From: Molanna angustata
Lineage: Eukaryota > Arthropoda > Insecta > Trichoptera > Molannidae
Direction of reading: 5' to 3'
NCBI GenBank assembly: GCA_963576475.1
Contig: OY754982.1
Coordinates: 16,434,217 to 16,498,216, forward strand
Length of the DNA stretch: 64,000 nt
A model generated the notes under the pieces. That model searched no databases, was not told where the DNA came from, and saw only the letters and a list, made by a program, of their open reading frames with translations. Of the stretch, positions 41,042 through 51,980 are shown in pieces. The position numbers were made by a program, and so were the translations under genes. The first letter of the stretch is position 1. Each line of letters starts with the position of its first letter.

Positions 41042-41340
41042 ACAAACAAATAAACTCAGACATGGAACTTAAATAAAATATATAAAATTACAAATACATA
41101 AGAATGAAGTAAAAAAAAGTAATACAGACAAATAAACTCAGTTATGGAACTTATATAAAATTACAAATACATAAGAATTAAGTAAAAAAAGTAATACAGA
41201 CAAATAAACTCAGACATGGAACTTATATAAAATTACAAATACATAAGAATTAAGTAAAAAAAGTAATACAGACAAATATACTCAGACATGGAACTCAAAT
41301 AAAAATATAAAATTTACAAATACATAAGAATTATAAAATT
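41042..41340 (+). repeat. 72-bp tandem repeat, about 4 copies
   Basis: ACAGACAAATAAACTCAG recurs at 41124, 41196 and 41268 (72-bp period), with a longer variant starting near 41042. Each unit also has GGAACTTATATAAAATTACA and AATACATAAGAATTAAGTAA. It borders the 3' end of the LINE at 41.33 kb and may be an expansion of its tail. Confidence 0.85.
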
Positions 41341-42015
41341 ACAAAGTTGGTCTTTAGTGATTTAAAGAGGATAGCTTTAGTAGATTCCCAAAAAGAAGTT
41401 AATACAATATAAAAATCAGTCAAATTTAATAAGTTTATTTTATTTTTAATTTTTATTTTGAATTCATTATATTCATTTGCCAGTCTCAAATCTGTTTCAA
41501 GTTGATTGAACCACACCACCCCATTGTACGTGTTGTAGTGCTGTGCAAAACTTGTGTTAACGGGGTACACGATTGACCCACTATATTTTGTCTATCACTC
41601 GCGTACAAAGGCATGGTCCTATGTCTTTATGCAATTGAAACAGCACATTTTTTTTATTAATATTTATAAGTCGGGACTTGAAAATGGCACTTGAAAATCA
41701 CGTAATAGTTTCAAATTTGGATAGTCAGATGTTTTTTTTATTCATTATTTTTTTTATTATCATTCTTTGTGCAATTCAACAATACCATATTGCATTATCT
41801 AATGGGCTATAGCGTAATATAAATTTTAAGTCATTTTATGTTAAGAATGTTTCTAAGGTTAATAAATATGTAAATAAACTTTCTTAATCTGTTTAAAGTG
41901 TTATTTATTTAAGTTTTGCATTAAAGGTTACTGTCAATTATTACTCCTAAATATTTAATTTCATTTTTATTTGTTATACATAAACAATCGTTATTATTTT
42001 TATTACAACAATACA
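41341..42015 (-). pseudogene. Jockey-like LINE 3' fragment (second copy of the 32.2 kb element)
   Basis: The minus strand has NTSFAQHYNTYNGVVWFNQL and ETDLRLANEYNEFKIKIKNK in frame; upstream, broken frames match the 32.2 kb copy as far as TTACTCCTAAATATTTAATT and AAACAATCGTTATTATTTTT. An A/T-rich expansion near 41735-41760 and several indels break the frame. No RT motifs remain. Confidence 0.8.
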
Positions 42016-42255
42016 CGTACACAGATAGAATATCACTTGCTAATCAGTCGACTCCATAATACTGGAAATGAATATTCTCATTTAGGTGACATTTTTATGC
42101 TGTCCAAATATGCACATATTTTAATATAACTTCAAATATAACAGACGATATGCACATATTTTTACGAGAGAAACAACCTGTGATATTTTCAGTACGGATT
42201 TGTATATTTTCGATTGTTAAATGTTTGTTTTTTGTATATCATTTTTGTTTATTTA

Positions 42256-43283
42256 CTAGTTGCATGTAACACATGAGATCCAACTGTCGATAGCGATAGT
42301 ATGTATAGTTGAAGAATATGTACCAAACTATAAACCCATAGATACAAATTATTGAATATTTTCAGATATTTTGTTTTCTATACAACATATGTAGGTATGT
42401 ATGTCAAGATAGGATAGTATGGAGGAAGATCCTTTTTCCTACCCAGAATATGCAAATAGCATGATGGTATGTATGTATGTTTGGAGATGACGTATCAAAC
42501 TATTAAGTCTTCTTACATATTGTGTATAGGCGACTGCCATACAAAATGTATGAAGCGATGTCGTCACTAAATTCAATTTTTAAAAAAATTGTTAAAAAAA
42601 AATTGAGATCTTCTACTACAATGTTAATATTTTTTATAGAAAATTAAATTATCTAGTTGGGGTGTTTCGGCTTTTTTCGATAATTGTAAAAGTTTTGGAA
42701 ATATAGGCAGTTAAACTCATAAATTTATCATAAAAAAAATATTTTTCTTAATAAAAAATGTTTGAGAAACCCTGGAATTTTTTTGAAAATACTAATTTGA
42801 GATTTTGTATTTTTCTATGTTTGTACCAATTTTCAGCGTTCTAGCGTTTATGGTTTCTGAGATATATGGAAAAATAAAATAAAAATTCAAAAGTTGATAA
42901 CCCCTGACTGAAACAAAAATTCAAAATTCCGAGTATAAAAGTTTTGTAGGCCTGTAACTGTTTATATATTCTGAAATTTTAGGCTCTGTAAATTGAGCGG
43001 ATCAAAAGTTATAAGGGGGGGACGGACACACAGACACACACACAGACACACACACACAGACACACACACACACAGACACACGAAATGTTCTACTCCGAAT
43101 TCTGAGTAAATCCGTGTATGGAACATATATGCTGCGAAGCCTCTAAGTTGGTGTTTTTTGACTTCAAAGTTGGAAAAGCCGTGAAAAAAGTAGACCTCTC
43201 CATACAATTCTCGCGTATTCTGGCTTGATACATTGTCGATATGTTAAGAGAACAAAGTTCTCCTGAACAAATCGACAGTTGGA
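42256..43283 (-). mobile_element. Helitron-like unit U1
   Basis: It has complete termini. Internally it holds a CACAGACA-type microsatellite (43025-43080) next to a poly-G/poly-C run and several inverted A/T segments. A 34-bp spacer (43284-43317) separates it from U2. Confidence 0.8.
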
Positions 43284-43317
43284 TAATTTACATGACACTG
43301 CTATATTTTTCCTATTA

Positions 43318-44361
43318 CTAGTTGCATGTAACACATGAGATCCAACTGTCGATAGCGATAGTATGTATAGTTGAAGAATATGTACCAAACTATAAACCCA
43401 TAGATACAAATTATTGAATATTTTCAGATATTTTGTTTTCTATACAACATATGTAGGTATGTATGTCAAGATAGGATAGTATGGAAGAAGATCCCTTTTC
43501 CTACCCAGAATATGCAAATTGCATGATGGTATGTATGTATGTTTGGAGATGAAGTAACAAACTATTAAGTCTTCTTACATATTGTGTATAGGCGACTGCC
43601 ATACAAAATGTATGAAGCGATGTCGTCACTAAATTCAATTTTTAAAAAAATTGTTAAAAAAAAATTGAGATCTTCTACTACAATGTTAATATTTTTTATA
43701 GAAAATTAAATTATCTAGTTGGGGTGTTTCGGGTTTTTTCGATAATTGTAAAAGTTTTGGAAATATAGGCAGTTAAACTCATAAATTTATCATAAAAAAA
43801 ATATTTTTCTTAATAAAAAATGTTTGAGAAACCCTGGAATTTTTTCGAAAAAACTGATTTGAGATTTTGTATTTGTCTATGTTTGTACCAATTTTCAGCG
43901 TTCTACCGTTTATGGTTTCTGAGATATATGGAAAAATAAAATAAAAATTCAAAAGTTGATAACCCCTGACTGAAACAAAAATTCAAAATTCCGAGTATAA
44001 AAGTTTTGTAGGCCTGTAACTGTTTATATATTCTGAAATTTAAGGCTCTGTAAATTGAGCGGATCAAAAGTTATAAGGGGGGGACGGACACACAGACACA
44101 CACACACACAGACACACACACACAGACACACACACACACAGACACACACACAGACACACGAAATGTTCTACTCCGAATTCTGAGTAAATCCGTGTATGGA
44201 ACATATATGCTGCGAAGCCTCTAAGTTGGTGTTTTTTGACTTCAAAGTTGGAAAAGCCGTGAAAAAAGTAGACCTCTCCATACAATTCTCGCGTATTCTG
44301 GCTTGATACATTGTCGATATGTTAAGAGAACAAAGTTCTCCTGAACAAATCGACAGTTGGA
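43318..44361 (-). mobile_element. Helitron-like unit U2
   Basis: It has complete termini; the 5' neighbour base is T rather than A. The microsatellite is longer than in U1 (44090-44160). A 273-bp T-rich spacer (44362-44634) follows. Confidence 0.8.
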
Positions 44362-44634
44362 ATAATACTTTTTTATTTAATGTTTTGGTTGATTTTGAGT
44401 CCATATTTACATCATTTTTTTATGTTTGCATACGTCTATTGATTTTTTAATTTTTGAATTTAATGTTTTTTATTTTTGAATTTACTGTTTTGTTTTTTTG
44501 GATCCTTATGTATATCTTTTTTATGTTTGCTTACATCTATTTTTTTTTATTTTTGTCTTACTGTTTAGGTTAAAGTTTTTTTTGCCAAGTGTATACCTAA
44601 TTGCTTTTTTTATTCTATCTATTATTATCATATA

Positions 44635-45641
44635 CTAGTTGCATGTAACACATGAGATCCAACTGTCGATAGCGATAGTATGTATAGTTGAAGAATATGT
44701 ACCAAACTATAAACCCATAGATACAAATTATTGAATATTTTCAGATATTTTGTTTTCTATACAACATATGTAGGTATGTATGTCAAGATAGGATAGTATG
44801 GAGGAAGTTCCTTTTTTCCTACCCAGAATATGAAAATAGCATGATGGTATGTATGTTTGGAGATGAAGTATCAAACTATTAAGTATTCTTACATATTGTG
44901 TATAAGCGACTACCATACAAAATGTATGAAGCGATGTCGTCACTAAATTCAATTTTTAAAAAAATTGTTAAAAAAAAATTGAGATCTTCTACTACAATGT
45001 TAATATTTTTTATAGAAAATTAAATTATCTAGTTGGGGTGTTTCGGCTTTTTTCGATAATTGTATAAGTTTTGGAAATATAGGCAGTTAAACTCATAATT
45101 TTATCATAAAAAAAATATTTTTCTTAATAAAAAATGTTTGAGAAACCCTGGATTTTTTTTGAAAAAACTAGTTTGAGATTTTGTATTTGTCTATGTTTAT
45201 ACCAATTTTCAGCGTTCTAGCTTTTATGGTTTCTGAGATATATGGAAAAATAAAATAAAAATTCAAAAATTGATAACCCCTGACTGAAACAAAAATTCAA
45301 AATTCCGAGTATAAAAGTTTTGTAGGCCTATAACTGTTTATATATTCTAAAATTTTGGGCTCTGTAAATTGAGCGGATCAAAAGTTATAAGGGGGGGACG
45401 GACACACAGACACACACACAGACACACACACAGACACACACACACACAGACACACGAAATGTTCTACTCCGAATTCTGAGTAAATCCGTGTATGGAACAT
45501 ATATGCTGCGAAGCCTCTAAGTTGGTGTTTTTTGACTTCAAAGTTGGAAAAGCCATGAAAAAAGTAGACCTCTCCATACAATTCTCGCGTATTCTGGCTT
45601 GATACATTGTCGATATGTTAAGAGAACAAAGTTCTCCTGAA
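44635..45641 (-). mobile_element. Helitron-like unit U3, 5' end trimmed
   Basis: The CTAG end and hairpin are intact. The 5' end (plus-strand right side) stops at CTCCTGAA and lacks the last 16 bases CAAATCGACAGTTGGA, joining U4 directly. Confidence 0.8.
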
Positions 45642-46651
45642 CTAGTTGCATGTAACACATGAGATCCAACTGTCGACAGCGATAGTATGTATAGTTGAAG
45701 AATAAGTACCAAACCCATAAATACAAATTATTTATTATTTTATGATATTTAGTTTTCTATACAACACATGTACCTAGGTAGTCAAGATAGGATAGTATGG
45801 AGGTCAGTCTTTTTTTCCTACCCGGAATATGAAAACAGCATGATGGTATATGTATATTGTATGTTTAGAGATGAAGTATCAAACTATTAAGTCTTCTTTG
45901 ATATTGTGTATAGGTGACTACCATACAAATTGTATGAAGCGATGTCGTCACTAAATTCAATTTTTATAAAAATTGTTAAAAAAAAATTGAGATCTTCTAC
46001 TACAATGTTAATATTTTTTATAGAAAATTAAATTATCTAGTTAGGGTGTTTCGGCTTTTTTCGATAATTGTAAAAGTTTTGGAAATATAGGCAGTTAAAC
46101 TCATAAATTTATCATAAAAAAAATATTTTTCTTAATAAAAAATGTTTGAGAAACCCTGGATTTTTTTTGAAAAAACTAGTTTGAGATTTTGTATTTGTCT
46201 ATGTTTATACCAATTTTCAGCGTTCTAGCTTTTATGGTTTCTGAGATATATGGAAAAATAAAATAAAAATTCAAAAGTTGATAACCCCTGACTGAAACAA
46301 AAATTCAAAATTCCGAGTATAAAAGTTTTGTAGGCCTATAACTGTTTATATATTCTAAAATTTTGGGCTCTGTAAATTGAGCGGATCAAAAGTTATAAGG
46401 GGGGGACGGACACACAGACACACACACAGACACACACACAGACACACACACACACACAGACACACGAAATGTTCTACTCCGAATTCTGAGTAAATCCGTG
46501 TATGGAACATATATGCTGCGAAGCCTCTAAGTTGGTGTTTTTTGACTTCAAAGTTGGAAAAGCCATGAAAAAAGTAGACCTCTCCATACAATTCTCGCGT
46601 ATTCTGGCTTGATACATTGTCGATATGTTAAGAGAACAAAGTTCTCCTGAA
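45642..46651 (-). mobile_element. Helitron-like unit U4
   Basis: It carries private changes (GTCGACAGC for GTCGATAGC, CCTACCCGGAATATGAAAAC) shared only with U5. It has the same trimmed 5' end as U3 and joins U5 directly, so U3-U5 junctions look like unequal exchange rather than separate insertions. Confidence 0.8.
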
Positions 46652-47673
46652 CTAGTTGCATGTAACACATGAGATCCAACTGTCGACAGCGATAGTATGT
46701 ATAGTTGAAGAATAAGTACCAAACCCATAAATACAAATTATTTATTATTTTATGATATTTAGTTTTCTATACAACACATGTACCTAGGTAGTCAAGATAG
46801 GATAGTATGGAGGTCAGTCTTTTTTTCCTACCCGGAATATGAAAACAGCATGATGGTATATGTATATTGTATGTTTAGAGATGAAGTATCAAACTATTAA
46901 GTCTTCTTTGATATTGTGTATAGGTGACTACCATACAAATTGTATGAAGCGATGTCGTCACTAAATTCAATTTTTATAAAAATTGTTAAAAAAAATTTGA
47001 GATGTACTGCTACAATGTCAATATTTTTTATATAAAATTAAATAATCTAGTTGGGGTGTTTCGGCTTTTTTCGATATTTAAAAAAAAAATGGAAATATAG
47101 GCAGTTAAACTCATAAATTTATCATAAAAAAAATACATTTCTTAATAAAAAATGTTTGAGAAACCCTGGAATTTTTTTGAAAAAACTAATTTGAGATTTT
47201 GTATTTGTCTATGTTTATACCAATTTTCAGCGTTCTAGCTTTTATGGTTTCTGAGATATAGGGAAAAATAAAATAAAAATTCAAAAGTTGATAACCCCTG
47301 ACTGAAACAAAAATTCAAAATTCCGAGTAAAAAAGTTTTGTAGGCCTGTAACTGTTTATATATTCTGAAATTTTAGGCTCTGTAAATTGAGCGGATCAAA
47401 AGTTATAAGGGGGGGGGGGACACACACACACACACACAGACATACACACACACACACACACACAGACACACGAAATGTTCTACTCCGAATTCTGAGTAAA
47501 TCCGTGTATGGAACATATATGCTGCGAAGCCTCTAAGTTGGTGTTTTTTGACTTCAAAGTTGGAAAAGCCGTGAAAAAAGTAGACCTCTCCATACAATTC
47601 TCGCGTATTCTGGCTTGATACATTGTCGATATGTTAAGAGAACAAAGTTCTCCTGAACAAATCGACAGTTGGA
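46652..47673 (-). mobile_element. Helitron-like unit U5 (chimeric)
   Basis: The first ~340 bp are nearly identical to U4; after about 46990 it diverges (GAGATGTACTGCTACAATGT) and ends with the full TCCAACTG terminus. The microsatellite contains ACATACACAC. The right flank GATTACTAGCTATAATT contains a stray CTAG. An 80-bp spacer follows. Confidence 0.8.
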
Positions 47674-47753
47674 TTACTAGCTATAATTACCAGATGTTAT
47701 CAACAAAACTCAATTTGTTCTATTCAGAAACTACAATGATAATAATAGGTATA

Positions 47754-48782
47754 CTAGTTGCATGTAACACATGAGATCCAACTGTCGATAGCGATAGTAT
47801 GTATAGTTGAAGAATATGTACCAAACTATAAACCCATAGAAACAAATTATTGAATATTTTCAGATATTTTGTTTTCTATACAACATATGTAGGTATGTAT
47901 GTCAAGATAGGATAGTATGGAAGAAGATCCTTTTTCCTACCCAGAATATGCAAATTGCATGATGGTATGTATGTATGTTTGGAGATGAAGTAACAAACTA
48001 TTAAGTCTTCTTACATATTGTGTATAGGCGACTGCCATACAAAATGTATGAAGCGATGTCGTCACTAAATTCAATTTTTAAAAAAATTGTTAAAAAAAAA
48101 TTGAGATCTTCTACTACAATGTTAATATTTTTTATAGAAAATTAAATTATCTAGTTAGGGTGTTTCGGCTTTTTCGATAATTGTAAAAGTTTTGGAAATA
48201 TAGGCAGTTAAACTCATAAATTTATCATAAAAAAAATATTTTTCTTAATAAAAAATGTTTGAGAAACCCTGGAATTTTTTTGAAAAAACTAATTTGAGAT
48301 TTTGTATTTGTCTATGTTTGTACCAATTTTCAGCGTTCTACCGTTTATGGTTTCTGAGATATATGGAAAAATAAAATAAAAATTCAAAAGTTGATAACCC
48401 CTGACTGAAACAAAAATTCAAAATTCCGAGTATAAAAGTTTTGTAGGCCTGTAACTGTTTATATATTCTGAAATTTTAGGCTCTGTAAATTGAGCGGATC
48501 AAAAGTTATAAGGGGGGGACGGACACACAGACACACACACAGACACACACACACACAGACACACACACACACAGACACACGAAATGTTCTACTCCGAATT
48601 CTGAGTAAATCCGTGTATGGAACATATATGCTGCGAAGCCTCTAAGTTGGTGTTTTTTGACTTCAAAGTTGGAAAATCCATGAAAAAAGTAGACCTCTCC
48701 ATACAATTCTCGCGTATTCTGGCTTGATACATTGTCGATATGTTACGAGAACAAAGTTCTCCTGAACAAATCGACAGTTGGA
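47754..48782 (-). mobile_element. Helitron-like unit U6
   Basis: It has complete termini. Only 6 bp (TTATAA, 48783-48788) separate it from U7. Confidence 0.8.
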
Positions 48783-48788
48783 TTATAA

Positions 48789-49838
48789 CTAGTTGCATGT
48801 AACACATGAGATCCAACTGTCGATAGCGATAGTATGTATAGTTGAAGAATATGTACCAAACTATAAACCCATAGATACAAATTATTGAATATTTTCAGAT
48901 ATTTTGTTTTCTATACAACATATGTAGGTATGTATGTCAAGATAGGATAGTATGGAGGAAGATCCTTTTTCCTACCCAGAATATGCAAATAGCATGATGG
49001 TATGTATGTATGTATGTTTGGAGATGAAGTATCAAACTATTAAGTCTTCTTACATATTGTGTATAGGCGACTGCCATACAAAATGTATGAAGCGATGTCG
49101 TCACTAAATTCAATTTTTAAAAAAATTGTTAAAAAAAAATTGAGATCTTCTACTACAATGTTAATATTTTTTATAGAAAATTAAATTATCTAGTTGGGGT
49201 GTTTCGGTTTTTTTCGATAATTGTAAAAGTTTTGGAAATATAGGCAGTTAAACTCATAAATTTATCATAAAAAAAATATTTTTCTTAATAAAAAATGTTT
49301 GAGAAACCCTGGATTTTTTTTGAAAAAACTAATTTGAGATTTTGTATTTGTCTATGTTTGTACCAATTTTCAGCGTTCTAGCGTTTATGGTTTCTGAGAT
49401 ATATGGAAAAATAAAATAAAAATTCAAAAATTGATAACCCCTGACTGAAACAAAAATTCAAAATTCCGAGTATAAAAGTTTTGTAGGCCTGTAACTGTTT
49501 ATATATTCTGAAATTTTAGGCTCTGTAAATTGAGCGGATCAAAAGTTATAAGGGGGGGACGGACACACAGACACACACACAGACACACACACACACAGAC
49601 ACACACACACACAGACACACGAAATGTTCTACTCCGAATTCTGAGTAAATCCGTGTATGGAACATATATGCTGCGAAGCCTCTAAGTTGGTGTTTTTTGA
49701 CTTCAAAGATGGAAAAGCCGTGAAAAAAGTAGACCTCTCCATACAATTCTCGCGTATTCTGGCTTGATACATTGTCGATATGTTAAGAGAACAAAGTTCT
49801 CCTGAACAAATCGACAGTTGGACAAATCGACAGTTGGA
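48789..49838 (-). mobile_element. Helitron-like unit U7, terminal 16-bp duplication
   Basis: The 3' hairpin CATGTAACACATG on the plus strand is at 48796-48808. At the right edge the terminal CAAATCGACAGTTGGA is present twice (49807-49822 and 49823-49838), so the 5' terminus is doubled. Confidence 0.8.
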
Positions 49839-49929
49839 TTATGAAAAATATGAAAGAAATTTATATGAAATATAAATTAAATAAATAATTCATTGTGATA
49901 ATTTTATTGAAAAGGAACTACTTTTTTAT

Positions 49930-50115
49930 GTTTTTATTCAATGTTTAAATTTTATTATGACAACGGTAAGGATGTAATAATTTGATTTAAGTTTAATTTT
50001 TTATCCAATGTTATTATGACAACGATAAGGATATAATAATTTGATTTTAGTTTAAATTTTTACTCAATGTTAACATGACAACTTAACAATAAGGATAGAT
50101 AAGAATTCATAATAT
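49930..50115 (+). repeat. Degenerate ~62-bp tandem repeat, three copies
   Basis: TCAATGTTTAAATTTTATTA, CCAATGTTATTATGACAACG and CTCAATGTTAACATGACAAC mark successive copies, each followed by (G/A)(A)TAAGGAT and AATTTGATTT. It lies just right of the Helitron array. Confidence 0.7.
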
Positions 50116-50253
50116 GATTTAGAACAAACCCAGGTTTAATATTGGTTAATTCATAAAAAAATATAAGACAGAAAATAGAAGTTGATCTGAATATCTACTG
50201 AAAATGTGAGTAAATACCTAAATTTATATTAATTTTAAAGTCAAAAATTTTTT

Positions 50254-50420
50254 TTTGAGGTCCTGGGCACAATAGGTACCTTTCAGCGCCCTTGAGGTGA
50301 GACATTCACGAAAACGGCGCTATATAAATCATCCAAGTTTATTATTATTATTATAATATGTGTTTTTATCTATGTATGTAGAAGGCATTTTATGCCGTTT
50401 ATAAAGAAATAAATAAATAA
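50254..50420 (+). repeat. CR1-like LINE 3' UTR followed by a second LINE tail
   Basis: TTTCAGCGCCCTTGAGGTGA, AAAACGGCGCTATATAAATC and a TTATTATTATTA end match the 3' UTR at 37.17 kb. Directly after it, GGCATTTTATGCCGTTTATA with an AAATAAATAAAT tail is the end of another LINE (compare 60.39 kb, minus). Confidence 0.65.
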
Positions 50421-51204
50421 ATAAATTATATTTTTAATATCCATTAAAGTCTTCGGCAAACGGGTCCGATGAGGAAGATACATTCGAGAGACTACAAATA
50501 GCCACCTATCAACGGCCAGATAATAATTTGAGATATGCCAGGTTGTATATCCTCAGCATGTGTGAAAATCATGATGTGGCATTCCCACAATAGTTTCCAT
50601 AATGCGATATTTGTAATGGATATCTCCACAACGTGGCAATAATTATACCACACAGTTTTGCAGTAGGTACCAATGTCTGAAGTAGGGGAGACCGGGGTCA
50701 ATAGAAACAAGTCAAATATCTCCATAAAGTGAGAATGGTAGGGGCTGAAGGAAAAGAGGGAGCATGTCAATTAGTAATAAACATACCTGCGTGAAAATAG
50801 CTGCGCATATATGTATAACAGTCACCAACGAAACATATCTAGCAGTCATTTGTTTGGAAATTGTAGAATGCTCAGACTATTTATTTGTTAAATATTCGTT
50901 TATTTATAATTTTTTTATATGTGCTGCCAAGTTCACGCCAGCAGTTAAAACCATTTCAAAATCTAGATCCTTGAGCATCGTATGTGTCATATAGGCTCAA
51001 TGAGCGCTTCGCTGAATCATTAAATCTGTAAATGATTTTTTATTTTTTTTTTTAATTCGGAAAACAAACAGGATACAATGTTATAAGTAAAGAACAAAAT
51101 ATGATAATATAAAAAATATGATTACTTAATTGCATCCGAATAATATGTTTTCACATAAGAGTAGCAAATATAAGATTCACATAAAAATGATAAATATAAT
51201 ACTA
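50421..51204. other. AT-rich DNA, nothing recognised
   Basis: No supported feature. Confidence 0.45.
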
Positions 51205-51350
51205 TATATCTTCTTCTTGTGTCATATCAGGTCTCCCCGACGTTGACGACCACCATAGAGAAAGCCTCCCTGTCCTGTACAGTGCGAAACAGCTCCTCCA
51301 CAGTTCTTATACCGGTCCATTCGCGGATGTTTTGCAGCCAGGAAAGCTAT
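51205..51350 (-). pseudogene. LINE C-terminal fragment, family D
   Basis: The minus strand reads (L)SWLQNIREWTGIRTVEELFR and TVQDREAFSMVVVNVGETTY-like residues from CTTTCCTGGCTGCAAAACAT through the stop. It contains only the last ~45 codons. Confidence 0.75.
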
Positions 51351-51734
51351 ATAACATATATTATGTTAGTGTATATGTGCTTTATGGTATTATGTATGTG
51401 TTATATTGTATGTATGTATGCGAGATAGATTATGGATGATTGTGACTATCGAATAATTTATCGAATTGTTGTAAAATAGGTATGTTTTGAAATCTGTTTG
51501 TGATTTATGTATTATATCGAAATGTTTAAAATATGTATTGTAGCTGGAGCAATTCCATCTATTGTTATTGTTTTGTGAGTAGTTTGTGTAACATCGGTCG
51601 ACATAGAACAAAAACGGATAGCAAAAAATGATTTTGAAATCATCATAGTAGTACTTTCGAAGTTAGCTTTGTGTCACATTTTTTTTATTCGAGTCAATTT
51701 GTTTGCAATTAAAATAATTATTAATTACTATTCA

Positions 51735-51980
51735 CTTATATCGGTAACAGGGCACAGCTCTTAGTGTCCCTGGCAGGAGGCCCCGAAGTAGACCCAAACG
51801 CAGGTGGCGTGAGGAGGTCAGGAAAGACACGAGGGACAGCGATGTCACACCGAAAGATGCACAGGATCGAGCGACGTTACGGCAAAAGGTTAAAAAGGTC
51901 TGCCCATCACCATGTGCCAAGGAGTGGAAGAAGATTAATGAACAATTCAATGATGGTTATATCAATTTATATTAAAAACT
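51735..51980 (+). pseudogene. RTE-type LINE C-terminal fragment
   Basis: The plus frame ALSVPGRRPRSRPKRRWREE, VRKDTRDSDVTPKDAQDRAT, LRQKVKKVCPSPCAKEWKKI ends at a stop near 51976. GRRPRxRPKxRW-x-EEVRKD is the standard ORF2 end of RTE-type elements. The frame is clean over 75 codons but isolated. Confidence 0.75.

Larger units (their letters stand above)
42256..49838 (-). mobile_element. Tandem array of seven Helitron-like units
   Basis: Seven units of about 1.01-1.05 kb lie head to tail. Read on the minus strand each starts TCCAACTGTCGATTTGTTCA (units U3 and U4 lack the first ~16 bases) and ends with hairpin CATGTGTTACATG, CAA and CTAG. The base after CTAG is T in every unit, and the base before TC is A in U1, U5, U6 and U7 (U2 has T). 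This A|TC...CTRR|T arrangement with a 3' hairpin is the Helitron signature. A short inverted copy of the 5' end (ATCGACAGTTGGAT) lies just upstream of the 3' hairpin, as in Helentron/DINE-type elements. No Rep-helicase ORF exists, so the units are non-autonomous. Confidence 0.8.

Noticed and set aside
43000..49750. Recurrent 60-84 codon minus-strand ORFs (MYGEVYFFHGFSNF...) in every Helitron-like unit
   Set aside because: They recur because the units are near-identical copies, and they run into the CACAGACA microsatellite as VCLCVCV. The diverged copies at 61.9 and 63.0 kb do not keep the frame.
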